Assembly (NCBI RefSeq): GCF_013415485.1
Contig: NZ_JACBXS010000011.1
Coordinates: 1-64,000, forward strand
Reading direction: 5' to 3'
DNA length: 64,000 nt
Source of the DNA: Rhabdonatronobacter sediminivivens
GTDB lineage: Bacteria > Pseudomonadota > Alphaproteobacteria > Rhodobacterales > Rhodobacteraceae
In this document: piece after piece, positions 20,311 to 29,403 of the stretch
Layout: each line of letters starts with the position of its first letter
How positions within the stretch are numbered: position 1 is the first letter of the stretch
Program-made: the position numbers and the translations under genes
The notes under the pieces: generated by a model
Seen by the model: the letters and a program-made list of their open reading frames with translations, nothing else
Databases searched by the model: none
Told to the model about the DNA's origin: nothing

Positions 20311-21168
20311 TCAGCTGGGCAGGGCGGCGGCGATCAGCGCGTCGAACCCGGCGCGGTCACGGACCTGCGCCACATCCTCGGCACGCACAGAGATGCCCCA
20401 GTTGCGCGCCATGGCCGCGTAGCGCGGTGCGCGATGTGCCAGCGCGCGGGCGTAGGTCCAGCGCACGAAGGCATCGGGGTTGACCTGATCTTCGGTCACG
20501 CCCTGGGTATCCAGATACTCGGCCCAGGCGGCGCGCAGGAAATCAGGCTGGTAATACATGGGCTTGGGCGCGCGATCGAACCGGCGGACCAGCTCGGCGG
20601 TATGCGCGTCCGAGCCTTCGATCCACACCGGCAGCAGATGCGCGGCCAGCGTGGACATTACCGGGTCGGCGGGGTCCTCGGGGTTCACCACCTCGCAGAT
20701 GGACCCGCCGGTATCGCAGACGAAATGCGCGTATCCGTAAAGCGCCTCGGCCCGGGCGATGAAATGCGGCGTGTCCAGCAGGGCGGCGATTTCGGCCGCG
20801 CGGTGCTGGTCCTGGCGCAGCATGTATTCCTCGAAGGGCAGGCCGCCCTTGGACGGGTCACCCGGCTTGCCCAGATAGGTGGACAGCGGCGCCAGATTGT
20901 CAAAGGTGATGTTGGACTGGATATAGACGCTGTCGGTCAGCAGCAGCTCGCGCAGCAGCGGCACTTTCATCGCCTCGCGCTTGAAATTGTCGGCAATGAA
21001 CTCACCCATGTAGCGGGTGCCGATGCGGTAATCGACGGAATAGTGGAACCACCCGCCCGAGTCGCGCAGCATGTTGGCCAGATGCGTCTTGCCAAGTCCC
21101 GACATGCCGAACAGCATCACCCGCTTTCGGTCGCATTCCAGCCAGCTGGCGGCATCGGGATAAAGCAT
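20311..21168 (-). CDS. Uncharacterised P-loop ATPase
   Basis: A 285-residue soluble protein with a Walker A motif [11 protein letters not shown] at about residue 20 and no recognisable partner domain. It contains [20 protein letters not shown] and [12 protein letters not shown], the second a possible Walker B-like segment. The start at 21168 has a GGGG ribosome binding site; longer in-frame starts add a low-complexity leader. It is upstream of metA, but a link to methionine metabolism is only suggested by position. Confidence 0.78.
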   Translation of the reverse strand: MLYPDAASWLECDRKRVMLFGMSGLGKTHLANMLRDSGGWFHYSVDYRIGTRYMGEFIADNFKREAMKVPLLRELLLTDSVYIQSNITFDNLAPLSTYLGKPGDPSKGGLPFEEYMLRQDQHRAAEIAALLDTPHFIARAEALYGYAHFVCDTGGSICEVVNPEDPADPVMSTLAAHLLPVWIEGSDAHTAELVRRFDRAPKPMYYQPDFLRAAWAEYLDTQGVTEDQVNPDAFVRWTYARALAHRAPRYAAMARNWGISVRAEDVAQVRDRAGFDALIAAALPS

Positions 21169-21203
21169 TGGGACCCCCTGGGCGCGGATGCGCAGCCTGC
21201 TGT

Positions 21204-21231
21204 GGTTACAAAGCCGCCCCACCGGGGTCAA
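21204..21231 (-). promoter_or_regulatory. Candidate sigma-70 promoter for the ATPase-metA pair
   Basis: On the minus strand a TTGACC box (21226-21231) is followed after 15 bases by TGTAAC (21205-21210), just before the ATPase start and just after the terminator of the porin gene. Spacing is slightly short, so confidence is modest. Confidence 0.35.
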
Positions 21232-21250
21232 TGGGGGCGCCGCCAAGGCA

Positions 21251-21283
21251 AACGGCCCCGGCGCAGGCTGCGCCGGGGCCGTT
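21251..21283 (-). terminator. Intrinsic-type terminator after the FadL-like gene
   Basis: AACGGCCCCGGCGCA pairs perfectly with TGCGCCGGGGCCGTT around a three-base loop, a 15-base-pair stem. Read on the minus strand it is followed by TTTGCC. It lies 22 bases beyond the porin stop codon. Confidence 0.75.
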
Positions 21284-21305
21284 CGGGTCAGACGGGACAA
21301 TGGTG

Positions 21306-22409
21306 TCAGAAGCTGATGCCCACACGCACACCCAGTCCCAGGGCCGAATTGCCGCTGAACCGCGCGCCGGCAGCGGTCTCGCCGCCGCCGATCCTGCGGT
21401 ACTGGATGCCCGTTGCCACCATGATCGGCCCCTCGCGATAGGTCACGCCCACCCCGATGGAGCGGTAGCCATCGGTCGGACCCAGGTTGGCCAGGGCATC
21501 GCCGCTCTTGCGCTCATAGCCCAGGGACACGGCGCCGGACCAGTTTTCGTTGAACTGCCGCCCCACGCCGATATTCCAGGTCAGGCTGTTGCTTTCATAC
21601 TCCACCAGCGGGTTCTGGCCCAGGATGGTGGTGTAGTTTTCGGGCGCGATCTCGAACCGGGTCCAGCGCGCATAGCGCAGAGAGCCGAACAGAAGCGTGT
21701 CCTCGGCCACGCCGGTCTGGAATTCCAGCTGCAGTGATTCGGGGATGGTGGTGTCAAAGGTGGTTTCGGCCGCACCGCCCCAGGCAACATTGGTTTCGGT
21801 GGCATCGAAACTGTGCTTCACGCGGGAATTATAGGTCAGCGCCACCCGGGCGGCGATGTCGGGGCGTTCCCAGGCGACCCCGGCCAGATAGCCCACCGCG
21901 GTGTCATTGCGGGCGTTCATGGTGTAGGTGCCACCGGGCAGCATCGGGTTGAACAGCTCGACCTCGCCGCGGGTGCGCACGGCGCGCAGACCGGCATGGG
22001 CGCTGAAACCCCCGTCAAACTGGTAGCGCAGCACGCCGGTCACGGCGGTGCTCTGGATGCGCGCGTTGGACCCGGCGATGAAATACCCCGTGCCCGCAGG
22101 ATATTCGACCGAGGCCCCGATGGGTTCGTCGATGATGAAGGCATAGGACAGAGCGTCCGACAGATCCCCCCGCACACCCAGATTGAAGGTGGTGAAGGAC
22201 CGCGCCATGTCGCCCGAGCCCGCACCGCCAAGCGCGGCCGGTGCCTCGCCGCTCACCCGCGGGCGGCTGTAGCTCAGGCCGAATTCGGCGTAGTTTCCGC
22301 GCTCGAACAGAAGCGCCATGGACTGCGCCGAACGCTCCACACCTCCGGCGGATGCCGCCCCTGCCCCCAGCATGGCCGCCGCAGCGACCGCAAGACCCGT
22401 TCTGATCAT
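21306..22409 (-). CDS. OmpP1/FadL family outer-membrane protein
   Basis: A 367-residue beta-barrel protein with a signal peptide (MIRTGLAVAAAAMLGAGAAS) followed by GGVERSAQSMALLFERGNYAE, the N-terminal hatch motif of FadL-type channels. The body alternates hydrophobic residues and ends in an aromatic C-terminal residue (GVRVGISF), typical of barrel assembly. Such proteins take up hydrophobic compounds such as fatty acids or aromatics. The start has an AGGAGG-type ribosome binding site. Confidence 0.9.
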   Translation of the reverse strand: MIRTGLAVAAAAMLGAGAASAGGVERSAQSMALLFERGNYAEFGLSYSRPRVSGEAPAALGGAGSGDMARSFTTFNLGVRGDLSDALSYAFIIDEPIGASVEYPAGTGYFIAGSNARIQSTAVTGVLRYQFDGGFSAHAGLRAVRTRGEVELFNPMLPGGTYTMNARNDTAVGYLAGVAWERPDIAARVALTYNSRVKHSFDATETNVAWGGAAETTFDTTIPESLQLEFQTGVAEDTLLFGSLRYARWTRFEIAPENYTTILGQNPLVEYESNSLTWNIGVGRQFNENWSGAVSLGYERKSGDALANLGPTDGYRSIGVGVTYREGPIMVATGIQYRRIGGGETAAGARFSGNSALGLGVRVGISF

Positions 22410-22570
22410 TGACAAGCTCCTCCTGTCCTTGTGCCCCTCCAGCACAAGGTCCCGAAATATTATCCGCGCGGTCCGGCGCAGGAATCTTGACCGCGCGTCA
22501 TATCGCCCGCCGATCCGGGGCTGTTGCGTTTCTGTGACAGTTTGCGCCGGGTCGGAACGGGGCGCGCGGC

Positions 22571-23470
22571 TCAGGGTGCCGCGGTCACTGAGACCAGGCC
22601 GGATGTGGCGATCATTTTTCGGAACCGCCGCTGGAAGGCGGTGCTGATGGGGCTGGGTGTGTTCTTCTGGCGCAGGATGAAGCCAACGGTCCGCAGCGCC
22701 GCGCGATCCGCCAGCGCCATCGAACACAGGTCCGGCTGCATCGACCGGGTGGCCAGCCCGGGAAGAATGGTGACACCCGCCCCCGCCCCCACAAGTGCCA
22801 GCAACGAGATCATGTTGCGCGCCGACAGCGCCGAGGCTGCCCGCAGCCGCGCATCATCGGCGGTGGCGAAATCAGTGGTGGATTTGTTGCTGATGAGGCG
22901 ATGGCCCTGCAGGTCCTGCCAGCGCAGCGGGGCGGTGGCGGCGGCCAGCGGGTGGTCCCGGCGGCAGACCAGACGAAAGGGATCGTTGAACAGGGGCATG
23001 AACTCCAGATCCCGGGCCGGACCGGGTTTGCCGGCGATGCCGATCTCAACCTCGCCGCCCGCAACCAGCGCATGGACACTGGGGGTGTCGGTATCCAGCA
23101 GCTCGATCTGCACACCCGGTTGCCGGGCCAGCATCTCGGTCAGGACGGCGGGCAGCAGTTGCGCTGCAACCGACGGCACCGCGGCAATCCGCAACACGCC
23201 TTCCTGCCCGGTGGCAATGGCGGTGATTCGCTCCATGGTCCGGTCATGTTCGCGCAGCAGGTCCCGGGCCAGCTTGCGCACCTCGGTGCCCAGCGGGGTG
23301 AGGGTGTGCTTGCGGTCCGCCTCGAACAGCGGCGCGCCAATCCTGTCTTCCAGTTGCTTGAGCGTCATCGACACCGCCGAAACAGTGCGCCCAAGCTGGG
23401 CGGCGGCATCGCGGATGTTCCCGCAGTCGGCCACGGCCACGAAAACGCGCAGGGCATGGGGTCTGAGCAT
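22571..23470 (-). CDS. LysR-type transcriptional regulator
   Basis: A 299-residue LysR regulator: winged helix at residues 1-65 (LRVFVAVADCGNIRDAAAQL), then a substrate-binding domain. A start 36 bases upstream is possible, but it would bury the T-N11-A operator at 23481-23495 inside the gene, so the ATG at 23468-23470 is preferred. It is divergent from the Ldh-type gene and probably controls the following catabolic operon in response to a pathway intermediate. Confidence 0.92.
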   Translation of the reverse strand: MLRPHALRVFVAVADCGNIRDAAAQLGRTVSAVSMTLKQLEDRIGAPLFEADRKHTLTPLGTEVRKLARDLLREHDRTMERITAIATGQEGVLRIAAVPSVAAQLLPAVLTEMLARQPGVQIELLDTDTPSVHALVAGGEVEIGIAGKPGPARDLEFMPLFNDPFRLVCRRDHPLAAATAPLRWQDLQGHRLISNKSTTDFATADDARLRAASALSARNMISLLALVGAGAGVTILPGLATRSMQPDLCSMALADRAALRTVGFILRQKNTPSPISTAFQRRFRKMIATSGLVSVTAAP

Positions 23471-23480
23471 GGCGCACCGT

Positions 23481-23495
23481 TTCAGGATTGCTGAA
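23481..23495. promoter_or_regulatory. LysR-type operator (T-N11-A dyad)
   Basis: TTCAGGATTGCTGAA is a perfect five-base inverted repeat with a five-base spacer and contains T-N11-A, the classical LysR box. It lies between the regulator and the divergent Ldh gene, about 70 bases from the latter's start. Confidence 0.65.
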
Positions 23496-23564
23496 CCAAG
23501 CTTCATATTAATTCGATTGCGTTGAAATGGCCAGCCTGCCTACGGTGATCCAAAGGAGCCCTGC

Positions 23565-24566
23565 ATGACAGCAAAGACATATGCATTGGACGAGGTCGAG
23601 GCCCTTGCACAGCGGGTGCTGGAGGGGGCGGGGGCCTCGGCGCAGCAGGCGGGGGCAGTGGCGCGCGCCACCCGGTTGGCCGAACGTGACGGGATTCGTA
23701 GCCACGGTCTGATGTATGTCCCCGTCTATGCCGAGCATCTGCGCTGCGGCAAGGTGCTGGGACAGGCCGCCCCGCAGGTCGCCACCCCGCGCCCCGGTGC
23801 CGTGCATGTGGATGCCGCCCACGGCTTTGCCCATGCCGCAATCGATGCCGGCTGGCCCGCTTTCGAGCGTGCCATTCGCGCCCAGGGCATTGCGGCCATG
23901 GCGGTGTTCCGGTCCTATAATTGCGGGGTGCTGGGCCATCATGCCGAACGGCTGGCAGTGGCGGGGCTGGTGGGGCTGTGCTTTACCAATGCGCCGGCCT
24001 CGATGGCGCCGGTGGGGGGCGCGCGGCCGGTGATCGGCACCAATCCGTTCGCGCTGGCGGTTCCGGATGGCGCGGGCGGGGCGCGGCTGGTGATCGACCA
24101 GTCGGCCAGCGCCATTGCAAAATCGGAAATCATCCTGCGTGCGCGCGAAGGCCAGCCGATCGAGCCGGGCTGGGCAATCGATGCCGATGGCGCGCCGACG
24201 CTGGATGCCGACGCCGCGCTGGCCGGGTCCATGCTGCCTGCAGGCGGGCAGAAGGGCTTTGGCATGGGCTTGATGGTCGAGCTGTTTGCCGCGGCGCTTT
24301 CGGGCGGCAATCTCGGGATCGATGCCAGCCCGTTCTCGGGGCCGAAGGGGGGACCTCCCGGCACCGGGCAATTCTTCATCGGGGTGGACCCGGGCGCGTT
24401 CGATGCGCAGCATTTCGCAGCCTCGGTCGAGCGGCTGGCAGGGGTGATCACGGATCAGGCGGGGGCCCGCCTGCCCGGCGCACGCCGCGCGGCCAATCGC
24501 GCCCGGATCGAAGCAGAGGGCGTGCGCATCGATGCGGCGCTGATGGACAGGATCATATCCGCCTGA
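23565..24566 (+). CDS. Ldh family (malate/L-lactate type) NAD(P)-dependent oxidoreductase
   Basis: A 333-residue member of the type 2 malate/lactate dehydrogenase family, which includes delta-1-piperideine/pyrroline-2-carboxylate reductases. Motifs: RDGIRSHGLMYVPVYAEHL (catalytic His region), NCGVLGHHAERLA, GTNPFALAVP and PAGGQKGFGMGLMVEL. It begins an operon-like run with an aldehyde dehydrogenase, an M19 hydrolase and a betaine-type ABC system. An imino-acid or hydroxy-acid step in amine catabolism is plausible but not proven. Confidence 0.9.
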   Translation: MTAKTYALDEVEALAQRVLEGAGASAQQAGAVARATRLAERDGIRSHGLMYVPVYAEHLRCGKVLGQAAPQVATPRPGAVHVDAAHGFAHAAIDAGWPAFERAIRAQGIAAMAVFRSYNCGVLGHHAERLAVAGLVGLCFTNAPASMAPVGGARPVIGTNPFALAVPDGAGGARLVIDQSASAIAKSEIILRAREGQPIEPGWAIDADGAPTLDADAALAGSMLPAGGQKGFGMGLMVELFAAALSGGNLGIDASPFSGPKGGPPGTGQFFIGVDPGAFDAQHFAASVERLAGVITDQAGARLPGARRAANRARIEAEGVRIDAALMDRIISA

Positions 24567-24582
24567 GGCGGGAAGGACTCTC

Positions 24583-26034
24583 ATGGCACTTGAAACCCGG
24601 AATTTCATCGCAGGCGAATGGCAGGACGGCCGGGATACGGTGGAAAACCGCAACCCCTCGGACCTGTCCGACATGATCGGCAGTTTCGCCCAGGCCGATA
24701 CCGCGCAGCTGGCCGATGCCCTGCAGGCTGCGCGCGATGCGCAGGCCGCATGGGTCGCTACCGGCCCGCAAAAGCGCCATGACGTGCTGATGGCCATCGG
24801 CACCGAGTTGATGGCCCGCGCCGCCGAGATCGGCGCGCTCATCGCGCGTGAAGAAGGCAAGCCCCTGGCCGAAGGCACCGGCGAGGCCTATCGCGCCGGG
24901 CAGTTCTTCACCTATTACGCCGCCGAGGCGCTGCGCCAACTGGGCCATACCGCCGACAGCGTGCGCCCGGATATCGAGATCGACGTGCGGCGGGAACCGG
25001 TGGGGGTGGTGGCAATCATCAGCCCCTGGAACTTCCCCGTGGCGACACCTGCCTGGAAGATCGCGCCCGCGCTGGCCTTTGGCAATGCCGTGGTCTGGAA
25101 GCCGGCCAACCAGACCCCGGCCAGCACCGTGGCGCTGACGCAGATCATCGCGCGTCAGGATCTGCCCAGGGGTCTGTTCAATCTGGTCATGGGGGCCGGG
25201 CGCGAAATCGGGCAGGCGCTGGCCGAAAGCCCCGCTGTCGATGCGATCAGCTTCACCGGATCGGTGCCGGTGGGGCGTGGGATCGCGGCTGCTGCCATTC
25301 CCAACATGACCAAGCTGCAGATGGAGATGGGGTCGAAAAACCCGATGGTGATCATGGATGATTGCGATCTCGATCTGGCCGTGGCGCATGCCACCAACGC
25401 GGCTTTTGGCGGCACAGGTCAGAAATGCACCGCCGCCAGCCGCTTGATCGTGCATGAGCGCATCCATGATGCCTTTGTCGAGAAACTGGTCGCGAGCACG
25501 CAGGCCTTGAAAGTCGGGCATGCGCTGGAAGACGGCACCCAGATCGGCCCTGTGGTGAGCGCCGGGCAGCTTGCCGCCAATCTGGACTATATCGCGACCG
25601 GCAAGCGCGAAGGGGCCGATCTGCTTTGCGGCGGCGAACGGCTGGAGCGCGCGACCGAAGGCTATTTCATGGCCCCCGCAGTCTTTGCAGGCACGCGCAA
25701 TGACATGGTGATCAACCGCGAGGAAATGTTCGCGCCGATCACCTGCATCCTGAAGGTCGGCAGCTATGACGAAGCCCTGCATACCTCCAATGACACCGAA
25801 TTCGGCCTGACCGCCGGGATCATGACCCGCGATCTGGCCCGCGCCACCCATTTCCGCCGCCATGCGCGGGCGGGGTGTGTCATGGTCAACCTGCCCACCG
25901 CGGGCACCGATTACCACGTCCCCTTTGGCGGGCGCGGGGCCTCCAGCTACGGGCCGCGTGAACAGGGCCGCGCGGCCGAGGAATTCTATACCATCGTCAA
26001 GACCGCCTACATCCACTCGGGGGCGCCCGCATGA
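24583..26034 (+). CDS. NAD(P)-dependent aldehyde dehydrogenase
   Basis: A 483-residue aldehyde dehydrogenase. The active site has the glutamate in LQMEMGSKNP and Cys282 in GGTGQKCTAASR; the cofactor fold shows SPWNFPVATPAWKIAPAL and FTGSVPVGRGI. It most resembles the alpha-ketoglutarate semialdehyde / succinate semialdehyde dehydrogenase group. It begins 16 bases after the Ldh gene and overlaps the M19 gene by four bases, so it is in the same operon. Probably oxidises a semialdehyde released from the imported substrate. Confidence 0.93.
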   Translation: MALETRNFIAGEWQDGRDTVENRNPSDLSDMIGSFAQADTAQLADALQAARDAQAAWVATGPQKRHDVLMAIGTELMARAAEIGALIAREEGKPLAEGTGEAYRAGQFFTYYAAEALRQLGHTADSVRPDIEIDVRREPVGVVAIISPWNFPVATPAWKIAPALAFGNAVVWKPANQTPASTVALTQIIARQDLPRGLFNLVMGAGREIGQALAESPAVDAISFTGSVPVGRGIAAAAIPNMTKLQMEMGSKNPMVIMDDCDLDLAVAHATNAAFGGTGQKCTAASRLIVHERIHDAFVEKLVASTQALKVGHALEDGTQIGPVVSAGQLAANLDYIATGKREGADLLCGGERLERATEGYFMAPAVFAGTRNDMVINREEMFAPITCILKVGSYDEALHTSNDTEFGLTAGIMTRDLARATHFRRHARAGCVMVNLPTAGTDYHVPFGGRGASSYGPREQGRAAEEFYTIVKTAYIHSGAPA

Positions 26035-27035
26035 GCCCCCGCATCGACGCACTGCAATATGCCAACTGGTCAGAGAAGATCTTTCGCCAGATGCGCGAAG
26101 GCGGCGTCGATGCGGTGCATGTGACCATCACCTACCACGAGAATTTCCGCGAAACGGTGCTGAACATCGAGGCGTGGAACCGCTGGTTCGAACGCTTCCC
26201 GGGCCTGATCTTTCAGGGGTTTGGCGCCGAGGATATCGACCTTGCCCAGCGCACCGGGCGCACGGCGATCTACTTCGGCGCGCAGAACCCGTCCTGCATC
26301 GAGGATGACATCGGCCTGGTCGAGGTGCTGCACCGTCTGGGCCTGCGCTTCATGCAACTGACCTATAACAACCAGTCGCTGCTGGCCTCTGGCTGCTACG
26401 AGGCCGAAGATACGGGCCTGACCCGCATGGGCCGCGAGGTGGTGGCCGAGATGAACCGCGTCGGCATGGTCATCGACATGAGCCATTCCGGCGAGCGCTC
26501 GACGCTTGATGCCATCGCCCGGTCCACCCGGCCCATTGCGATCACCCACGCCAACCCGGCCAGCTGGCACCCGGCCCTGCGCAACAAATCCGACCGCGTG
26601 CTGCGTGCGCTTGCCGAAAGCGGCGGGATGCTGGGTTTTTCGGTCTATCCGCACCATTTGCGCGGCGGCAGCGCCTGCACGCTGGATGCGTTCTGCACCA
26701 TGATCGCGCGCACTGCCGATCTGATGGGGATAGAGCGGCTGGGCATCGGCACAGACCTGTGCCAGGACCAGCCCGACAGCGTGGTGGACTGGATGCGCGC
26801 GGGCCGCTGGACCAAGGCGCGCGACTATGGCGAAGGCAGCGCCGACAATCCCGGCTTTCCGCCCATGCCGGACTGGTTTCAGGGCAACCATGATTTCGGG
26901 CAGATCGCCTCGGGCCTGCGCGCCCTGGGCATGGCCCCGGGCGAGGTGGCGGCCGTGATGGGCGGCAACTGGGCCCGTTTCCTTGCCGAAGCGTTCCGCC
27001 CGGCCCGTACCCTGCAGCGTGAGGCCGCGCAATGA
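26031..27035 (+). CDS. M19 membrane-dipeptidase family hydrolase with altered metal site
   Basis: A 334-residue M19 family protein. The bridging Glu (NPSCIEDD), the two His (MSHSGERS, ITHANP) and the final Asp (GIGTDLCQD) are visible. The N-terminal HxD metal pair of classical renal dipeptidases is absent: that region reads IDALQYANWSEKIFRQM. From memory this matches the subgroup beside Pseudomonas dimethylglycine/glycine-betaine catabolism genes (PA5396-like), whose role is unclear. ATGA overlaps join it to its neighbours on both sides. Confidence 0.88.
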   Translation: MSPRIDALQYANWSEKIFRQMREGGVDAVHVTITYHENFRETVLNIEAWNRWFERFPGLIFQGFGAEDIDLAQRTGRTAIYFGAQNPSCIEDDIGLVEVLHRLGLRFMQLTYNNQSLLASGCYEAEDTGLTRMGREVVAEMNRVGMVIDMSHSGERSTLDAIARSTRPIAITHANPASWHPALRNKSDRVLRALAESGGMLGFSVYPHHLRGGSACTLDAFCTMIARTADLMGIERLGIGTDLCQDQPDSVVDWMRAGRWTKARDYGEGSADNPGFPPMPDWFQGNHDFGQIASGLRALGMAPGEVAAVMGGNWARFLAEAFRPARTLQREAAQ

Positions 27036-28714
27036 GCTGCGAGGGGCGCAACCCCATGCCCCGGGCCGCTGCCTTCCGGCGCAGCCCCGCCGAAGTGATG
27101 CGCCTGTCCCGGATGGGATGCAGCCATCCCACGCGCCTGTCCTTTCTGCGCCAGTTGCTGCGGCGGATGCAGCAGGAACGCTGGCGCTTCGACCGTCCGG
27201 TCTGGCAGATGGATGCGCGCGGGGTGGGCCGTGCGGTCTATCGCGCCATCGGGCCTGCACGGAGCTACAGCCTGGTGGCCTTTGCCCATGACCTGCCGGC
27301 GCAGGCGCGTTCGGACCGGGTGATCGCCACCGCCTGGGATGCAACCTTCGCGCTATTCGATGGCACCCCGGATGCGCAGGACCTGGACCGCCTGGCCGCC
27401 AATGTGCCACTGCAGGAGGCCGGGCGCATCACCCCGCGCGAGCTCAGCCTCAGCCGGGCCAATCGATCGGTCCGGCTGTTCGATCATGTGGTTGAACGCC
27501 TGTCCCGCGGACTGCAGCCCGATGCCGCCATGTTGCAGGACACCGGCTATCTGATGCGCACCACCGCGGTCTATGGCGCGGGCAAGTTCGGCGCCGCCGA
27601 CCGCGCCGCCATTGCCCCGCGCCCCGAATTGCGCGCCCCCTTCCAGGCCGAGATGCTCTCGGTCTGGCTGACCCGGGCCTTTACCGTCGATCTGGTCGAA
27701 CATCTGGCCCGGGCGCGCGGCGGCGATAGGGCGGTGCGGCTCGACCCGGCGCTGAAGCGCGGGCTGGGGGTCGGCAATTCCACCGGCCTGGGCATGGCGC
27801 CCTTTGTGATCCGCCATCCGGTGCTGCTCAACAACTGGATGCTGGCGCGCGAAGAGGCACTGGCCCGGGTCCGCGCGCAGGACAGCGCGGGTGCGGCGGA
27901 ATGTGACGGGCTGCTGGCCGCGCTGCAGGGGGCGGCGGTGAACGCGCAGCTCTGGACCAGCGCACATCCGGTGCAGCAGGCGAAACTGGCTGATCTGCGC
28001 GACGGGCTGTCCCGGGTCATCGCCCATGTCAGCGGCGCCTGGGACCGGGGCGCGGCGCACCCCTGGGACAGCCTGTGGCGCTGGGGGCAGGCGCAGCTTC
28101 CGCTTGAAGCGCAAGAGGCCCTGCTGGCCGCCATGCTGGAGCCGCATGGCGCCCTGATCGACGGGTTGGCCGAGTGTATGGACGCCGATGAGGATGCCGT
28201 CTTTGCCATCGACGGGGCCATGCGCATTGGCGATCTGCGCGCCATTCTGCAGGACCGTTATGACTGGGCGCTGGGGGTTGACTATGGCGCGCGCGATCAA
28301 TGCGCACGCTTCTGGTATGTCTCCGAGGACAAGCTGGAGCCACGCCTTGGCGAACGCTTTGACGAACCGGGCGCCGGGTGTGAATTGCCACTGGACACGG
28401 GGCGGCAGGCGGCGGCGCTGTGGGCGGCGCTGGCCGGTCGCCCGGATGATCAGCCGGTGGCGCATCTGCTGCTGGCCCACCCCGAACACCGCCCGGCCTT
28501 GCGCCGCGCCCAGATCACCGCGCGCCATCCGTTTGCGGAAATCCGCGACAATCTGATCGCCGCCGACATGCTGCCCATCGACCTTTTGCGCTGCAAGCTG
28601 GCGTTTTTCGGGGCCACGCGTTTCGATCCGCGCTCTGACCGCTGGGTGCGCATCAGCCTCTTTCAGGGCGCGCCCTATCCCGAGGACATGGGCGGGGCCG
28701 GTCATGAAGCATGA
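27032..28714 (+). CDS. Uncharacterised 560-residue protein of the betaine-type operon
   Basis: A large soluble protein with no signal peptide and no motif I can assign. It is rich in Arg and Ala, with recurring helices and a central conserved-looking segment GNSTGLGMAPFVIRHPVLLNNW. Two starts are possible: ATG 27032 (ATGA overlap with the M19 gene) or ATG 27056, which has a GAGGGG site eight bases away. Its stop overlaps the DUF3726 gene by 11 bases, so translation of the two is linked. Probably cytoplasmic and tied to the same catabolic function. Confidence 0.8.
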   Translation: MSCEGRNPMPRAAAFRRSPAEVMRLSRMGCSHPTRLSFLRQLLRRMQQERWRFDRPVWQMDARGVGRAVYRAIGPARSYSLVAFAHDLPAQARSDRVIATAWDATFALFDGTPDAQDLDRLAANVPLQEAGRITPRELSLSRANRSVRLFDHVVERLSRGLQPDAAMLQDTGYLMRTTAVYGAGKFGAADRAAIAPRPELRAPFQAEMLSVWLTRAFTVDLVEHLARARGGDRAVRLDPALKRGLGVGNSTGLGMAPFVIRHPVLLNNWMLAREEALARVRAQDSAGAAECDGLLAALQGAAVNAQLWTSAHPVQQAKLADLRDGLSRVIAHVSGAWDRGAAHPWDSLWRWGQAQLPLEAQEALLAAMLEPHGALIDGLAECMDADEDAVFAIDGAMRIGDLRAILQDRYDWALGVDYGARDQCARFWYVSEDKLEPRLGERFDEPGAGCELPLDTGRQAAALWAALAGRPDDQPVAHLLLAHPEHRPALRRAQITARHPFAEIRDNLIAADMLPIDLLRCKLAFFGATRFDPRSDRWVRISLFQGAPYPEDMGGAGHEA

Positions 28715-29360
28715 TCCTGCAGCGCACGCGCCCGCGGGCGCTCCTGAACGGGACGCGCCAGAGCTTTCCCTGTCCGAAATCGCGGCCCTGTCCTGGCGCG
28801 CCATCCGCGGCGCCGGGCGCAGCTGGGGCGAGGCCGAAGAGGGCGCGCAAGCCGCATGCTGGCTGGCGCGCGCCGGGCTGGACTGGGCGGGGATGCTGCT
28901 GGAGGTGCTGGACCTGCCGGGCGACAGCGCCGCCTGCCCCCTGCGTGCGGGGCTGCGTCTGGCCGATGGCGCCGCGCTGCCCGATGGCGTGGCACGGGTC
29001 GGCGTTACCCTGCCGGGGGTCCGCTGCCCGGCCTTCATCCTGCCCTTTGCCGCGCAGGCCGCAGCCCGGACCGGGCAGGCCCTGCGGCTGGTCTGGCAGG
29101 GCGCCGATGTCACCGTGCCGCCCGCTGCCGCGCCGGTCCTTCAGGGGCAGATGATGCCCCGGGGGGCTGTCGCCGTCACCATCGGGGCGGATACGGCGGC
29201 GGCGGGGCCGGGGGCCTCGGGCGGCTGGCCTGTGCGCCACCGGGCCACCGTCACAGCCGCCCAATACGCGCGGCTGAACGCGCTGATGATCGCCTTCACC
29301 GTGCCCGCTTCGGCCGCGTCCCTGGCCGGGGCGGGGGCTGCGGGGGATGACAATGACTGA
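28704..29360 (+). CDS. DUF3726 domain protein
   Basis: A 218-residue protein with the DUF3726 opening LSLSEIAALSWRAIRGAGRSWGEAEEGAQAA. No catalytic motif is apparent and there is no signal peptide. It overlaps the preceding 560-residue gene by 11 bases and is followed after 43 bases by the ABC binding protein, so it belongs to the same unit. Pairing of these two unknowns with a betaine-type transporter suggests a shared undescribed step. Confidence 0.82.
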   Translation: MKHDPAAHAPAGAPERDAPELSLSEIAALSWRAIRGAGRSWGEAEEGAQAACWLARAGLDWAGMLLEVLDLPGDSAACPLRAGLRLADGAALPDGVARVGVTLPGVRCPAFILPFAAQAAARTGQALRLVWQGADVTVPPAAAPVLQGQMMPRGAVAVTIGADTAAAGPGASGGWPVRHRATVTAAQYARLNALMIAFTVPASAASLAGAGAAGDDND

Positions 29361-29403
29361 CTGGAAAGTGCCGAAACCAACCACACAACAGGGAGACTGA
29401 CCC

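Noticed and set aside
20300..21305. SAM-II riboswitch upstream of metA
   Set aside because: Only 11 bases separate metA from the ATPase gene, and no SAM-II pattern was seen upstream of the ATPase gene; a plain promoter is more likely.
23508..24878. A 456-codon minus-strand frame opposite the Ldh gene
   Set aside because: Antisense to a gene with clear family motifs; no domain in its translation.
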